DNA of 64,000 nucleotides, from contig NZ_CP037993.1 in the NCBI RefSeq assembly GCF_004367745.1, positions 5,456,001 through 5,520,000 of the forward strand, given 5' to 3'. The DNA comes from Herbaspirillum huttiense. GTDB taxonomy: Bacteria > Pseudomonadota > Gammaproteobacteria > Burkholderiales > Burkholderiaceae_D. Under the pieces are notes generated by a model, which saw nothing but the letters and a program-made list of their open reading frames with translations, did not search any database and was not told where the DNA came from. Below are positions 57,770-64,000 of this stretch, in pieces. The translations under genes and the position numbers were made by a program. The first letter of the stretch is position 1. Every line of letters starts with the position of its first letter.

Positions 57770-58294
57770 ATGCAAGCACAGGCCAACGCGCCCAAGAGCG
57801 GTCTCATGATCAAGCTGGCAGCCGTCCTCGTGGTGGCTGCAGTCGCCGCCTTCGCCTATTTCAAGCTCAATGCCGGCAATGCCGCGCCCGACGTCACGTT
57901 CACCAAGCTCGATGGCCAGCAAGTTGCGCTGAAAGACCTGCGCGGCAAGGTGGTCATGGTCAATTTCTGGGCCACCAGCTGCACCACCTGCGTGGGCGAG
58001 ATGCCGCAAATGATCGACACCTACAACAAGTTCAAGGACCGTGGCCTGGACTTCGTGGCCGTCGCCATGAGCTATGACCCGCCCAACTACGTGCTGAACT
58101 ACACCGAAACCCGCAAGCTGCCCTTCAAGGTCGCGCTGGACCCGCAGGACACGCTGGCCAAGGCCTTCGGCGACGTCAAGCTGACCCCGACCACCTTCGT
58201 CATCGGCAAGGATGGCAACATCATCAAGCGCTACGTCGGTGAGCCGCAGTTCGCCGAATTGCACCAGTTGCTGGAAAAGGCGCTGGCGGCCTGA
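57770..58294 (+). CDS. membrane-anchored TlpA-like thioredoxin
   Basis: 174 aa. An N-terminal membrane helix (about 17-36, MIKLAAVLVVAAVAAFAYF) anchors a periplasmic thioredoxin fold of the TlpA/ResA group. The redox motif is CTTC in FWATSCTTCVGEMP and the cis-proline is in KLTPTTFVIG. GGAG precedes the ATG at 57770. It probably reduces disulfides in exported proteins or in cytochrome maturation. It is a monocistronic unit between two terminators. Confidence 0.9.
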   Translation: MQAQANAPKSGLMIKLAAVLVVAAVAAFAYFKLNAGNAAPDVTFTKLDGQQVALKDLRGKVVMVNFWATSCTTCVGEMPQMIDTYNKFKDRGLDFVAVAMSYDPPNYVLNYTETRKLPFKVALDPQDTLAKAFGDVKLTPTTFVIGKDGNIIKRYVGEPQFAELHQLLEKALAA

Positions 58295-58321
58295 GCCCGT
58301 ACCGCTCGCCCCTCCCTCTTG

Positions 58322-58346
58322 AAAGCCGGCTTGATGCCGGCTTTTT
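58322..58346 (+). terminator. rho-independent terminator after TlpA-like gene
   Basis: Stem AAAGCCGGC/GCCGGCTTT with TTGAT loop then TTTTC. Confidence 0.92.
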
Positions 58347-58505
58347 CATGTCCGCCGCTGATGGCAGATGACAGGATGACAAGGGCAAGGAACATCCCCG
58401 CCCTTGCCGCAGTCCAAGAAATTCATATTGTCGCCAAGACAAGCACCTTTTGATGCCAGTGCCTGCCGACATCCTGGACAACATCGACAACACAAGGAGG
58501 CCGTC

Positions 58506-59006
58506 ATGAAATTCCGGACCATTTTCCTCATCGTGCTGCTGGCGCTGGTCGCCATCTTCGCCGCCGTCAACTGGACGGCCTTTACGGCCACGACCACGCT
58601 CTCGCTGATCTACACCGAATTCCAGGCACCGCTGGGCGCGGTGATGCTGGGCGTGGTGGTGGTGCTGACGGCCTTCTTCCTGCTCTACATCCTGGCCCTG
58701 CAGACCAGCGTGATGCTGGAAAGCCGCCGCCTGACCAAGCAGCTGGAAGCCCAGCGCGCCCTGGCCGACCAGGCCGAGCATTCGCGCTTCAATGACCTGC
58801 GCGGCTACCTGAAGACCGAGCTGGAACAGCTGCAGCGCCGTCAGACCGAACAGCAAACCCTGCTGGCACAGCGCCTGGATGCCTTGCAACGCGACATCCA
58901 CCAGCGCGTGGAACAGACCGAGAACGCCGTCGCGGCCCAGGTCGGGGAGCTCGATGATCGCCTGCAGCGCCAGCGCGTGACCACCGTGCCTCAGAATTTG
59001 GCATAA
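58506..59006 (+). CDS. LapA-domain (DUF1049) membrane protein
   Basis: 166 aa. Two membrane helices (about 5-20 and 40-66) enclose the LapA_dom signature ALVAIFAAVNWTAF. A cytoplasmic coiled-coil tail from about 70 to 150 (many Gln, Glu, Leu, Arg) follows. In E. coli, LapA with LapB regulates LpxC turnover and LPS synthesis; no lapB gene is adjacent here, so the same role is only possible. AGGAGG precedes the ATG at 58506. A bidirectional terminator separates it from pyrE. Confidence 0.88.
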   Translation: MKFRTIFLIVLLALVAIFAAVNWTAFTATTTLSLIYTEFQAPLGAVMLGVVVVLTAFFLLYILALQTSVMLESRRLTKQLEAQRALADQAEHSRFNDLRGYLKTELEQLQRRQTEQQTLLAQRLDALQRDIHQRVEQTENAVAAQVGELDDRLQRQRVTTVPQNLA

Positions 59007-59024
59007 ACCTTCCAACGCGCACGC

Positions 59025-59060
59025 AAAAAAGGCTGGAACCTCGCGGATCCAGCCTTTTTC
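59025..59060. terminator. bidirectional terminator between lapA-type gene and pyrE
   Basis: Stem AAAAAGGCTGGA/TCCAGCCTTTTT flanked by A and T runs on both sides, between convergent genes. Confidence 0.92.
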
Positions 59061-59096
59061 TTCATTTAATGCCTTTTAGCGGCATTTCCAGGGCAC

Positions 59097-59756
59097 TTAG
59101 ACGCCGTAACGGGTCCGATACGCTGCCACCGCATCCTTGTACTGGCTCAGGCGGGCATCGCCGCCATTGGAGATGTACTCGAAGAGGTCATTGAGGTTGC
59201 CGATGGAGATGACCGGCATGTCGTACTCGCGCGCCACTTCCTGCACCGCCGACAGTTCGGAGAGCGCGCCATCCTTGCCCGAGCGCTCCATGCGGTCCAG
59301 CGCGATCAGCACGGCGCAGGGGGTGGCACCGGCGGCGCGGATCATGTCCACCGACTCGCGCACCGAGGTGCCGGCCGAGATGACGTCATCGATGATGACG
59401 ACCTTGCCCTGCAGCTTGGCGCCGACGATGGTGCCGCCTTCGCCGTGGTCCTTGGCTTCCTTGCGGTTGAAGGCGAAGGGGACATTGCGGCCCATGCCGG
59501 CCAGCGCCACCGCGGTGGCCGAGGCCAGGGTGATGCCCTTGTAGGCGGGGCCGAACAGCATGTCATATTCCACGCCCGAATCCTGCAGGGTCTGGGCGTA
59601 GAAGCGGGCCACCTGGGCCAGGGTCGCGCCCTCGCTGAAGAGGCCGGCGTTGAAGAAGTAAGGCGAGGTACGGCCCGCCTTGGTGACGAATTCGCCAAAG
59701 CGCAGCACGCCGGCCGATACCGCGAATTCGATGAATTCCTGTCTCAAGTTGCTCAC
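59097..59756 (-). CDS. pyrE: orotate phosphoribosyltransferase
   Basis: 219 aa with a GTG start at 59756 (GGGAAA upstream; product begins [12 protein letters not shown]), which fits family length. The longer frame to 59819 is not conserved. The PRPP-binding motif is [13 protein letters not shown], with [11 protein letters not shown] and [13 protein letters not shown] (catalytic loop Lys/His) also typical. It converts orotate and PRPP to OMP in de novo pyrimidine synthesis. It is divergent from exonuclease III. Confidence 0.96.
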   Translation of the reverse strand: MSNLRQEFIEFAVSAGVLRFGEFVTKAGRTSPYFFNAGLFSEGATLAQVARFYAQTLQDSGVEYDMLFGPAYKGITLASATAVALAGMGRNVPFAFNRKEAKDHGEGGTIVGAKLQGKVVIIDDVISAGTSVRESVDMIRAAGATPCAVLIALDRMERSGKDGALSELSAVQEVAREYDMPVISIGNLNDLFEYISNGGDARLSQYKDAVAAYRTRYGV

Positions 59757-59930
59757 AATGCATTTCCCGGGAAGAGTCAAAACGGAAGGTGCGGACCGCG
59801 CCCGCTTGCCGCCAGGCAAGGCAGCGCGGTGGCAAAGCCTTCATCAGGCCGCCATTTTAAATGATTCATCCTATCGGTTATGCTACCGGCCTGATTGAAC
59901 ACACTTCTGCAGCAAGCAAACAGGACATCC

Positions 59931-60707
59931 ATGCCAAAAATCGTCTCCGCCAACCTCAACGGAATCCGTTCGGCCGCCAAGAAGGGCTTCTTCGAGTGGC
60001 TGCAAAAGGAAGCGCCGGACTTCGTCTGCGTGCAGGAACTGAAGGCCCAGGCGGCCGACATGACCGAAGACTTCCTGGCCCCGGCCGGCTATGTCGGCCA
60101 TTTCCACTATGCCCAGAAGAAGGGCTACTCGGGCGTGGGCGTCTACAGCCGCCGCCAGCCGGACTCGGTGCGCATCGGCTTCGGCAATACCGAATTCGAT
60201 GACGAAGGCCGCTATGTCGAATGCGACTACGGCGACCTGACCGTGATCTCGCTCTATGCGCCCTCGGGTTCCTCCAGCGAGGAACGCCAGGAAGCCAAGT
60301 TCCGCTTCATGGAAGCCTTCCTGCCGCACCTGATGGAGTTGGAAAAGAGCGGTCGCGAAGTGGTCATCTGTGGCGACTGGAACATCGCCCACAAGGAAAT
60401 CGACCTGAAGAACTGGAAGAGCAACCAGAAGAATTCAGGCTTTTTGCCGGAAGAACGCGCCTGGATGACGCGCATCTTCGACCAGCTGGGCCTGGTGGAC
60501 GTGTATCGCCGCCTGCATCCGGAGACCACCGGCGAAGCCTACACCTGGTGGAGCAACCGCGGCCAGGCCTGGGCCAACAACGTGGGATGGCGTATCGATT
60601 ACCACGTCTCCACGCCGGGCATTGCGGCCAAGGCGGTGAGTGCAGCGATCTACAAGGAACAGCGCTTTTCGGATCATGCGCCGTTGACGGTGGTCTATAG
60701 CGACTGA
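59931..60707 (+). CDS. xth: exodeoxyribonuclease III
   Basis: 258 aa endonuclease/exonuclease/phosphatase fold. Active-site motifs are SANLNGIRSA, the metal Glu in VQELKAQ, GDWNIAHKEIDLKN, and the His-Asp pair in FSDHAPLTV near the end. It removes nucleotides 3' to 5' and cleaves AP sites in base excision repair. The ATG at 59931 (AGGAC upstream) begins MPKIVSANLN as in homologues; the frame from 59895 adds a non-conserved leader. REP-type repeats follow. Confidence 0.94.
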   Translation: MPKIVSANLNGIRSAAKKGFFEWLQKEAPDFVCVQELKAQAADMTEDFLAPAGYVGHFHYAQKKGYSGVGVYSRRQPDSVRIGFGNTEFDDEGRYVECDYGDLTVISLYAPSGSSSEERQEAKFRFMEAFLPHLMELEKSGREVVICGDWNIAHKEIDLKNWKSNQKNSGFLPEERAWMTRIFDQLGLVDVYRRLHPETTGEAYTWWSNRGQAWANNVGWRIDYHVSTPGIAAKAVSAAIYKEQRFSDHAPLTVVYSD

Positions 60708-60733
60708 ACAACCGCCGAAAAATCTCCCACCAC

Positions 60734-60860
60734 CCGTTCGGGCTGAGTAGCGGCGCAGCAGGGTATCGAAGACACGCCGAATGTGATCCAGCGAGCGCCC
60801 CTTCGACAGGCTCAGGACTGGCTTCGATACGGCCCTACGGGCCTACTCAGTCCGAACGGG
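60734..60860. repeat. REP-type palindromes after exonuclease III gene
   Basis: Unit CCCGTTCGGGCTGAGTAG...TATCGAAG (60734-60771) and inverted unit CTTCGATACGG...CTACTCAGTCCGAACGGG (60822-60860). They flank a further partial TTCGACAGGCTCAGGAC. Same family as at 31979 and 35526. Confidence 0.9.
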
Positions 60861-60883
60861 TCGTGGGTGAAGCGTCGTGCATA

Positions 60884-60924
60884 AAAAAACAAAAGGCCTC
60901 GCACCGAACAGTGCGAGGCCTTTG
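60884..60924 (-). terminator. rho-independent terminator of topB
   Basis: Stem AAAGGCCTCGCAC/GTGCGAGGCCTTT, followed on the minus strand by GTTTTTTTAT. 21 bp past the topB stop. Confidence 0.9.
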
Positions 60925-60944
60925 TCGTTTTCGGCCGATGGAAA

Positions 60945-63623
60945 TCAGGCGTCCGGAGCCGCAGCCTTCTTCGGCGTCGCCTTGCGCAGGGCCGGCTTCT
61001 TGGCCGCTGCCGCCTTGGTCTTGGTGGCCGTGGTCTTGGCCGCCGTCTTGGTCGCCGTCTTCTTGGCGGCCGGCTTGGCTACAGCCTCGTCGGCACCGTC
61101 ATCGGCGTCCGCTGCGGCAGCCTTGCCCTTGGCGGGAGCTTTGGCCTTGCGTTCCTCGAACTCGAAGCTGATCCTGCCATCCTTGCCGCGCACCAGGAAG
61201 GCCTTGAAAGGCCGGCGCGTCCGTTGCGAGATGAAGCCCGGCAGCAGGTCGGTCTTGCCGTCGTTGAGGAGCTTGGCCATCTGCTCCGGCAGGATTTCCT
61301 GCTGCAGGATGATGCGGCTGCTGCGGAAGTCGCAGGCCTTGGGCTTGGCCACGGTCTTCTCGCAGACATAGGCCAGGCCCATTTCGTAGACGCCGCTGCC
61401 GCACTTGGGGCAGGCGCCCAGCGGGGTCTGCTCGCTGAAGTCCACCGGCTCGCCGCCTTCGCCATCGGCCTGGTCCTGGCCGAAGTCGAATTCCAGCTTG
61501 AAGTTCTTGATCTCTTCGTCGCGCGAAATCTTCAGGATGGCCGCAAACGGACGGCCCATCTTGGAACGGAAGCCCTGCAGCGGACCGATGGTGCGGTTCT
61601 GCAGCAGCTCTTCCACTTCAGCGATTTCGAACTGGCGGCCACCGGGCACCTTGCTCATCGAGAATTCGCACTTGGTGCAGGCGAAGCGCCGGTAATTTTC
61701 CTTCACCACGCCACCGCAGTTGGGGCAAGGCGTCTGCAGGGTCGCATAGTCGCCGGGGATGGTGTCGTTGTCGTATTCCTTGGCGCGCTTGACGATGATC
61801 TGGGTCATCTGCGCGATCTCGCGCATGAACTCGTCACGGCTGATCTTGCCGCGCTCCATCTGGGCCAGCTTGTGTTCCCACTCGCCGGTCAGTTCGGGTT
61901 CGGTCAATTCATCCACACCCAGGCCGTGCAGCAGCGTCATCAGCTGGAAGGCCTTGGCGGTGGGCATCATTTCGCGGCCTTCGCGCAGCAGGTACTTTTC
62001 GTTCAGCAGGCCTTCGATGATGGCCGCGCGCGTAGCCGGCGTGCCCAGGCCCTTGCCGGCCATGGCTTCGCGCAGCTCATCCGAATCCACCAGCTTGCCC
62101 GCGCCTTCCATGGCCGACAGCAGCGTGGCTTCGGTGTAGCGGGCGGGCGGCTTGGTGACCAGGCCATTGGCGGTGACCTTGTCGGTCTTGACCTTCTCGC
62201 CCGGGGCCACGGCCACCAGGTTGCCGCCGCCTTCCTTGTCCTTGTCATCTTCCTCGACCTGCTTGCCGTAGATGGCCAGCCAGCCGGGGTTGATCATGAC
62301 TTTGCCTTCGCTCTTGAACTGGTGGCCCGACACTTCCGTGAAACGGGTGGTCACCTGGAACTCGGCCGGCGGGAAGAACACCGCCATGAAGCGGCGCGTC
62401 ACCAGGTCGTAGAGCTTCTGTTCCGGCTCCGACAGGTTCTTGGGCACCTGGGTGGTCGGGATGATGGCGAAGTGGTCGCTGATCTTGGTGTTGTCGAAGA
62501 TGCGCTTGTTCGGCTTGACCCAGCCTTGCTTGAGGATCTGCTTGGAGAACTGGTGGTAGTTGTTGTTCTCCGCCAGCGCCTCCATGGTGTCCTTGACCGT
62601 GTTGATGTAGTCCTCGGGCAGGTGGCGCGAGTCGGTACGCGGATAGGTCAGCACCTTGTGCTTTTCATACAGCGCCTGGGCCAGGCCCAGGGTGTTCTTG
62701 GCCGAGAAGCCGAAGCGCGAGTTGGCCTCGCGTTGCAGGCTGGTCAGGTCGAACAGGCCCGGCGACATCTGCGTGGTCGGCTTGGATTCCTCGGTGACAT
62801 TGCCCGGCTTGTCGCGGCAGGCGGCCACGATGGAGTCGGCAGCCGCTTTGCTCCATAGGCGCTCGGGGCGCTTCTCGGGATCGGCTTCATCCTTCTTGTG
62901 GCCCTTGTCCAGCCAGCGGCCCTTGTAGATGCCGGCGGCGCAGACGAATTCGGCGTGCACTTCCCAGTAGTCGCGCGGGATGAACTTCTTGATCTTCTCT
63001 TCACGCTCGACCACGATGGACAGGGTCGGCGTCTGCACGCGGCCCACGGTGGTGAGATAGAAGCCGCCTTCCTTGGAGTTGAAGGCGGTCATGGCGCGGG
63101 TGCCATTGATGCCGATCAGCCAGTCAGCTTCGCTGCGGCAGCGCGCGGCATTGGCCAGCGGGAGCATTTCTTCATCATCGCGCAGATGGGAGAAGCCCTC
63201 GCGGATGGCGCCGGGCGTCATCGATTGCAGCCACAGGCGCTTCACCGGCTGCTTGGCCTTGGTGTATTGCGCGATCAGGCGGAAGATCAGTTCACCTTCG
63301 CGGCCCGCGTCACATGCGTTGATGAGGGTGGTGACATCCTTGCGCTTGATGAGCTTGGAGAGCACCTTCAGGCGCGACTCGGTCTTGGCGATCGGATTGA
63401 GCGCAAAGTGCGGCGGAATCATCGGCAGGTGGGTAAAACTCCACTTGCCGCGCTTGACGTCGTATTCCTCGGGGACTGCGATTTCCAGCAGGTGACCGAC
63501 GGCCGAGGACAGGATGTACTCGTCGGATTCGAAATACTCATCGTGCTTGGTGAAGCCGCCGAGCGTCTTCGCGATGTCGTTCGCGACAGAGGGCTTCTCG
63601 GCAATGATGAGGGTCTTGCTCAT
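60945..63623 (-). CDS. topB: DNA topoisomerase III with Lys/Ala-rich C-terminal tail
   Basis: 892 aa type IA topoisomerase. The N-terminal TOPRIM domain (MSKTLIIAEKPSVANDIAKTLGG; metal Asp/Glu in ACDAGREGELIFRL) is followed by the catalytic region with Tyr in LTYPRTDSRHLPED. Zinc-ribbon-type C-terminal domains follow (TPCPNCGGVVKENYRRFACTKC near 640 and ACPKCGSGVYEM near 750). The last 65 residues are an Ala/Lys/Thr tail resembling histone H1-like proteins. It decatenates single-strand interlinked DNA. The terminator is at 60884; the gene converges with xth. Confidence 0.95.
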   Translation of the reverse strand: MSKTLIIAEKPSVANDIAKTLGGFTKHDEYFESDEYILSSAVGHLLEIAVPEEYDVKRGKWSFTHLPMIPPHFALNPIAKTESRLKVLSKLIKRKDVTTLINACDAGREGELIFRLIAQYTKAKQPVKRLWLQSMTPGAIREGFSHLRDDEEMLPLANAARCRSEADWLIGINGTRAMTAFNSKEGGFYLTTVGRVQTPTLSIVVEREEKIKKFIPRDYWEVHAEFVCAAGIYKGRWLDKGHKKDEADPEKRPERLWSKAAADSIVAACRDKPGNVTEESKPTTQMSPGLFDLTSLQREANSRFGFSAKNTLGLAQALYEKHKVLTYPRTDSRHLPEDYINTVKDTMEALAENNNYHQFSKQILKQGWVKPNKRIFDNTKISDHFAIIPTTQVPKNLSEPEQKLYDLVTRRFMAVFFPPAEFQVTTRFTEVSGHQFKSEGKVMINPGWLAIYGKQVEEDDKDKEGGGNLVAVAPGEKVKTDKVTANGLVTKPPARYTEATLLSAMEGAGKLVDSDELREAMAGKGLGTPATRAAIIEGLLNEKYLLREGREMMPTAKAFQLMTLLHGLGVDELTEPELTGEWEHKLAQMERGKISRDEFMREIAQMTQIIVKRAKEYDNDTIPGDYATLQTPCPNCGGVVKENYRRFACTKCEFSMSKVPGGRQFEIAEVEELLQNRTIGPLQGFRSKMGRPFAAILKISRDEEIKNFKLEFDFGQDQADGEGGEPVDFSEQTPLGACPKCGSGVYEMGLAYVCEKTVAKPKACDFRSSRIILQQEILPEQMAKLLNDGKTDLLPGFISQRTRRPFKAFLVRGKDGRISFEFEERKAKAPAKGKAAAADADDGADEAVAKPAAKKTATKTAAKTTATKTKAAAAKKPALRKATPKKAAAPDA

Positions 63624-63919
63624 AGGTATGGGTCTCGGTAGTGAGAGGTCAGTTGCTGGCGTGCTGCGGGAGTTGCATCAGCCTCACGTGGGGCCGGACT
63701 GCTCCGAAACAACACCATGCCATCCCAGGCGGTCAACGATAGGCGGCGGCAAGCTACGCAAGTGGCCGGCGTTTCATTGCCTGTGGACAACGGAATTTTT
63801 ATATAGTAGCCAATATCGGGCCAATGCGGGGGAATGATAAGCGTGATGCAAATGAAACGGCAAGCACAAGGGCTTGCCGTTTCATTGATTCATGCGCTTT
63901 CGCCGGCTTTTATGTTCAT
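63624..63919. other. gene-free region upstream of topB with a 14-bp hairpin
   Basis: No gene seen. A perfect stem ATGAAACGGCAAGC/GCTTGCCGTTTCAT with a 6-base loop occupies 63852-63885. It has only a weak T run on either strand. TTTTATATAGTAGCC at 63787-63801 is the most AT-rich part and may contain the topB promoter. Confidence 0.5.
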
Positions 63920-64000
63920 TCATGCCGAAATGGCTTGAAATGAAGCAACAGCACGGGGATGCGGCGTCAGCACGTTGTCAGCAAGGCTCCCTCCCAGCCC
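63920..64000 (-). CDS. possible C-terminal end of a gene entering from the right edge
   Basis: The minus strand is open from the window edge to a TGA at 63920-63922. It encodes 26 residues ending SLADNVLTPHPRAVASFQAISA. The strong hairpin at 63852-63885 lies just downstream of the stop. The fragment is too short to assign, and it could be chance. Confidence 0.35.
   Translation of the reverse strand, partial: GLGGSLADNVLTPHPRAVASFQAISA

Noticed and set aside
57989-58002. CTTC redox motif in the TlpA-like protein as an unusual feature
   Set aside because: From memory, similar CxxC variants are common in betaproteobacterial TlpA-like proteins, so it was not listed as a finding.
61224-62858. 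544-codon plus-strand frame
   Set aside because: Antisense to topB; no ribosome site or motif.

Overview
The window looks like a chromosomal segment of a high-GC betaproteobacterium, most likely Herbaspirillum or a close Oxalobacteraceae relative. This is inferred from protein character, the conserved gatCAB / mreBCD-mrdA-mrdB-rlpA and rsmI / LpoA-like-yraN-diaA-dolP blocks, and dispersed palindromes of the type CCGTTCG...GAGTAG...TATCGAAGG. I see no tRNA, rRNA, CRISPR array, phage or insertion sequence. The left two thirds is accessory metabolism, transport and regulation. From about 42.3 kb rightward it is mostly core housekeeping.

1-13.4 kb: an exported DUF2145 protein with a small exported partner (cut by the left edge), an XRE regulator, an MFS and a DUF486 membrane protein, an exported protein of unknown function, and a LysR gene divergent from speG-emrE (polyamine acetylation plus small multidrug efflux). 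Then come a GlxA-type regulator, two short-chain dehydrogenases, an MFS exporter, and a histidine kinase / NtrC-type response regulator pair. 13.6-27 kb: a diguanylate cyclase, the scoAB CoA-transferase with a divergent PAS-LuxR regulator, and a LysR gene divergent from a metallo-beta-lactamase-fold protein that is followed by an NAD(P)-binding protein and a CGWC thioredoxin-fold protein. This stretch also holds an unusual zinc-ribbon/HAD reading frame, rimJ, another LysR gene, a DMT transporter and a small orphan gene.

25.5-38.5 kb is the most coherent accessory block. A MocR regulator is divergent from an omega-amino acid:pyruvate transaminase (bauA-like) and a CoA-acylating semialdehyde dehydrogenase (mmsA-like). 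These are followed in the same direction by a five-gene branched-chain-type ABC importer, an M20-family carbamoylase/ureidopropionase-like hydrolase and an M81 (MlrC-like) metallopeptidase. A reasonable reading is import of a small N-carbamoyl or amide/peptide compound, hydrolysis to a beta- or omega-amino acid, transamination and oxidation to an acyl-CoA. Three near-perfect 14-bp operator-like boxes lie between mocR and bauA. REP-type palindromes sit inside the importer operon, one of them exactly between the binding-protein gene and the first permease gene.

38.7-42.2 kb: a methyl-accepting chemotaxis protein, a TauD-type dioxygenase and a JmjC/cupin_8 protein. 42.3-64 kb: gatCAB (minus strand) divergent from mreB-mreC-mreD-mrdA-mrdB-rlpA (rod-shape and wall-elongation machinery); rsmI divergent from LpoA-like-yraN-diaA-dolP; a TlpA-like thioredoxin; a LapA-domain protein; pyrE; exonuclease III; and topB. 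A final 26-codon reading frame at the right edge may be the end of another gene.

A recurring 16-18 bp element (core GTGCAGAAAACGTCA) occurs four times between 20.0 and 33.1 kb, plus one degenerate copy. No annotated feature explains it.
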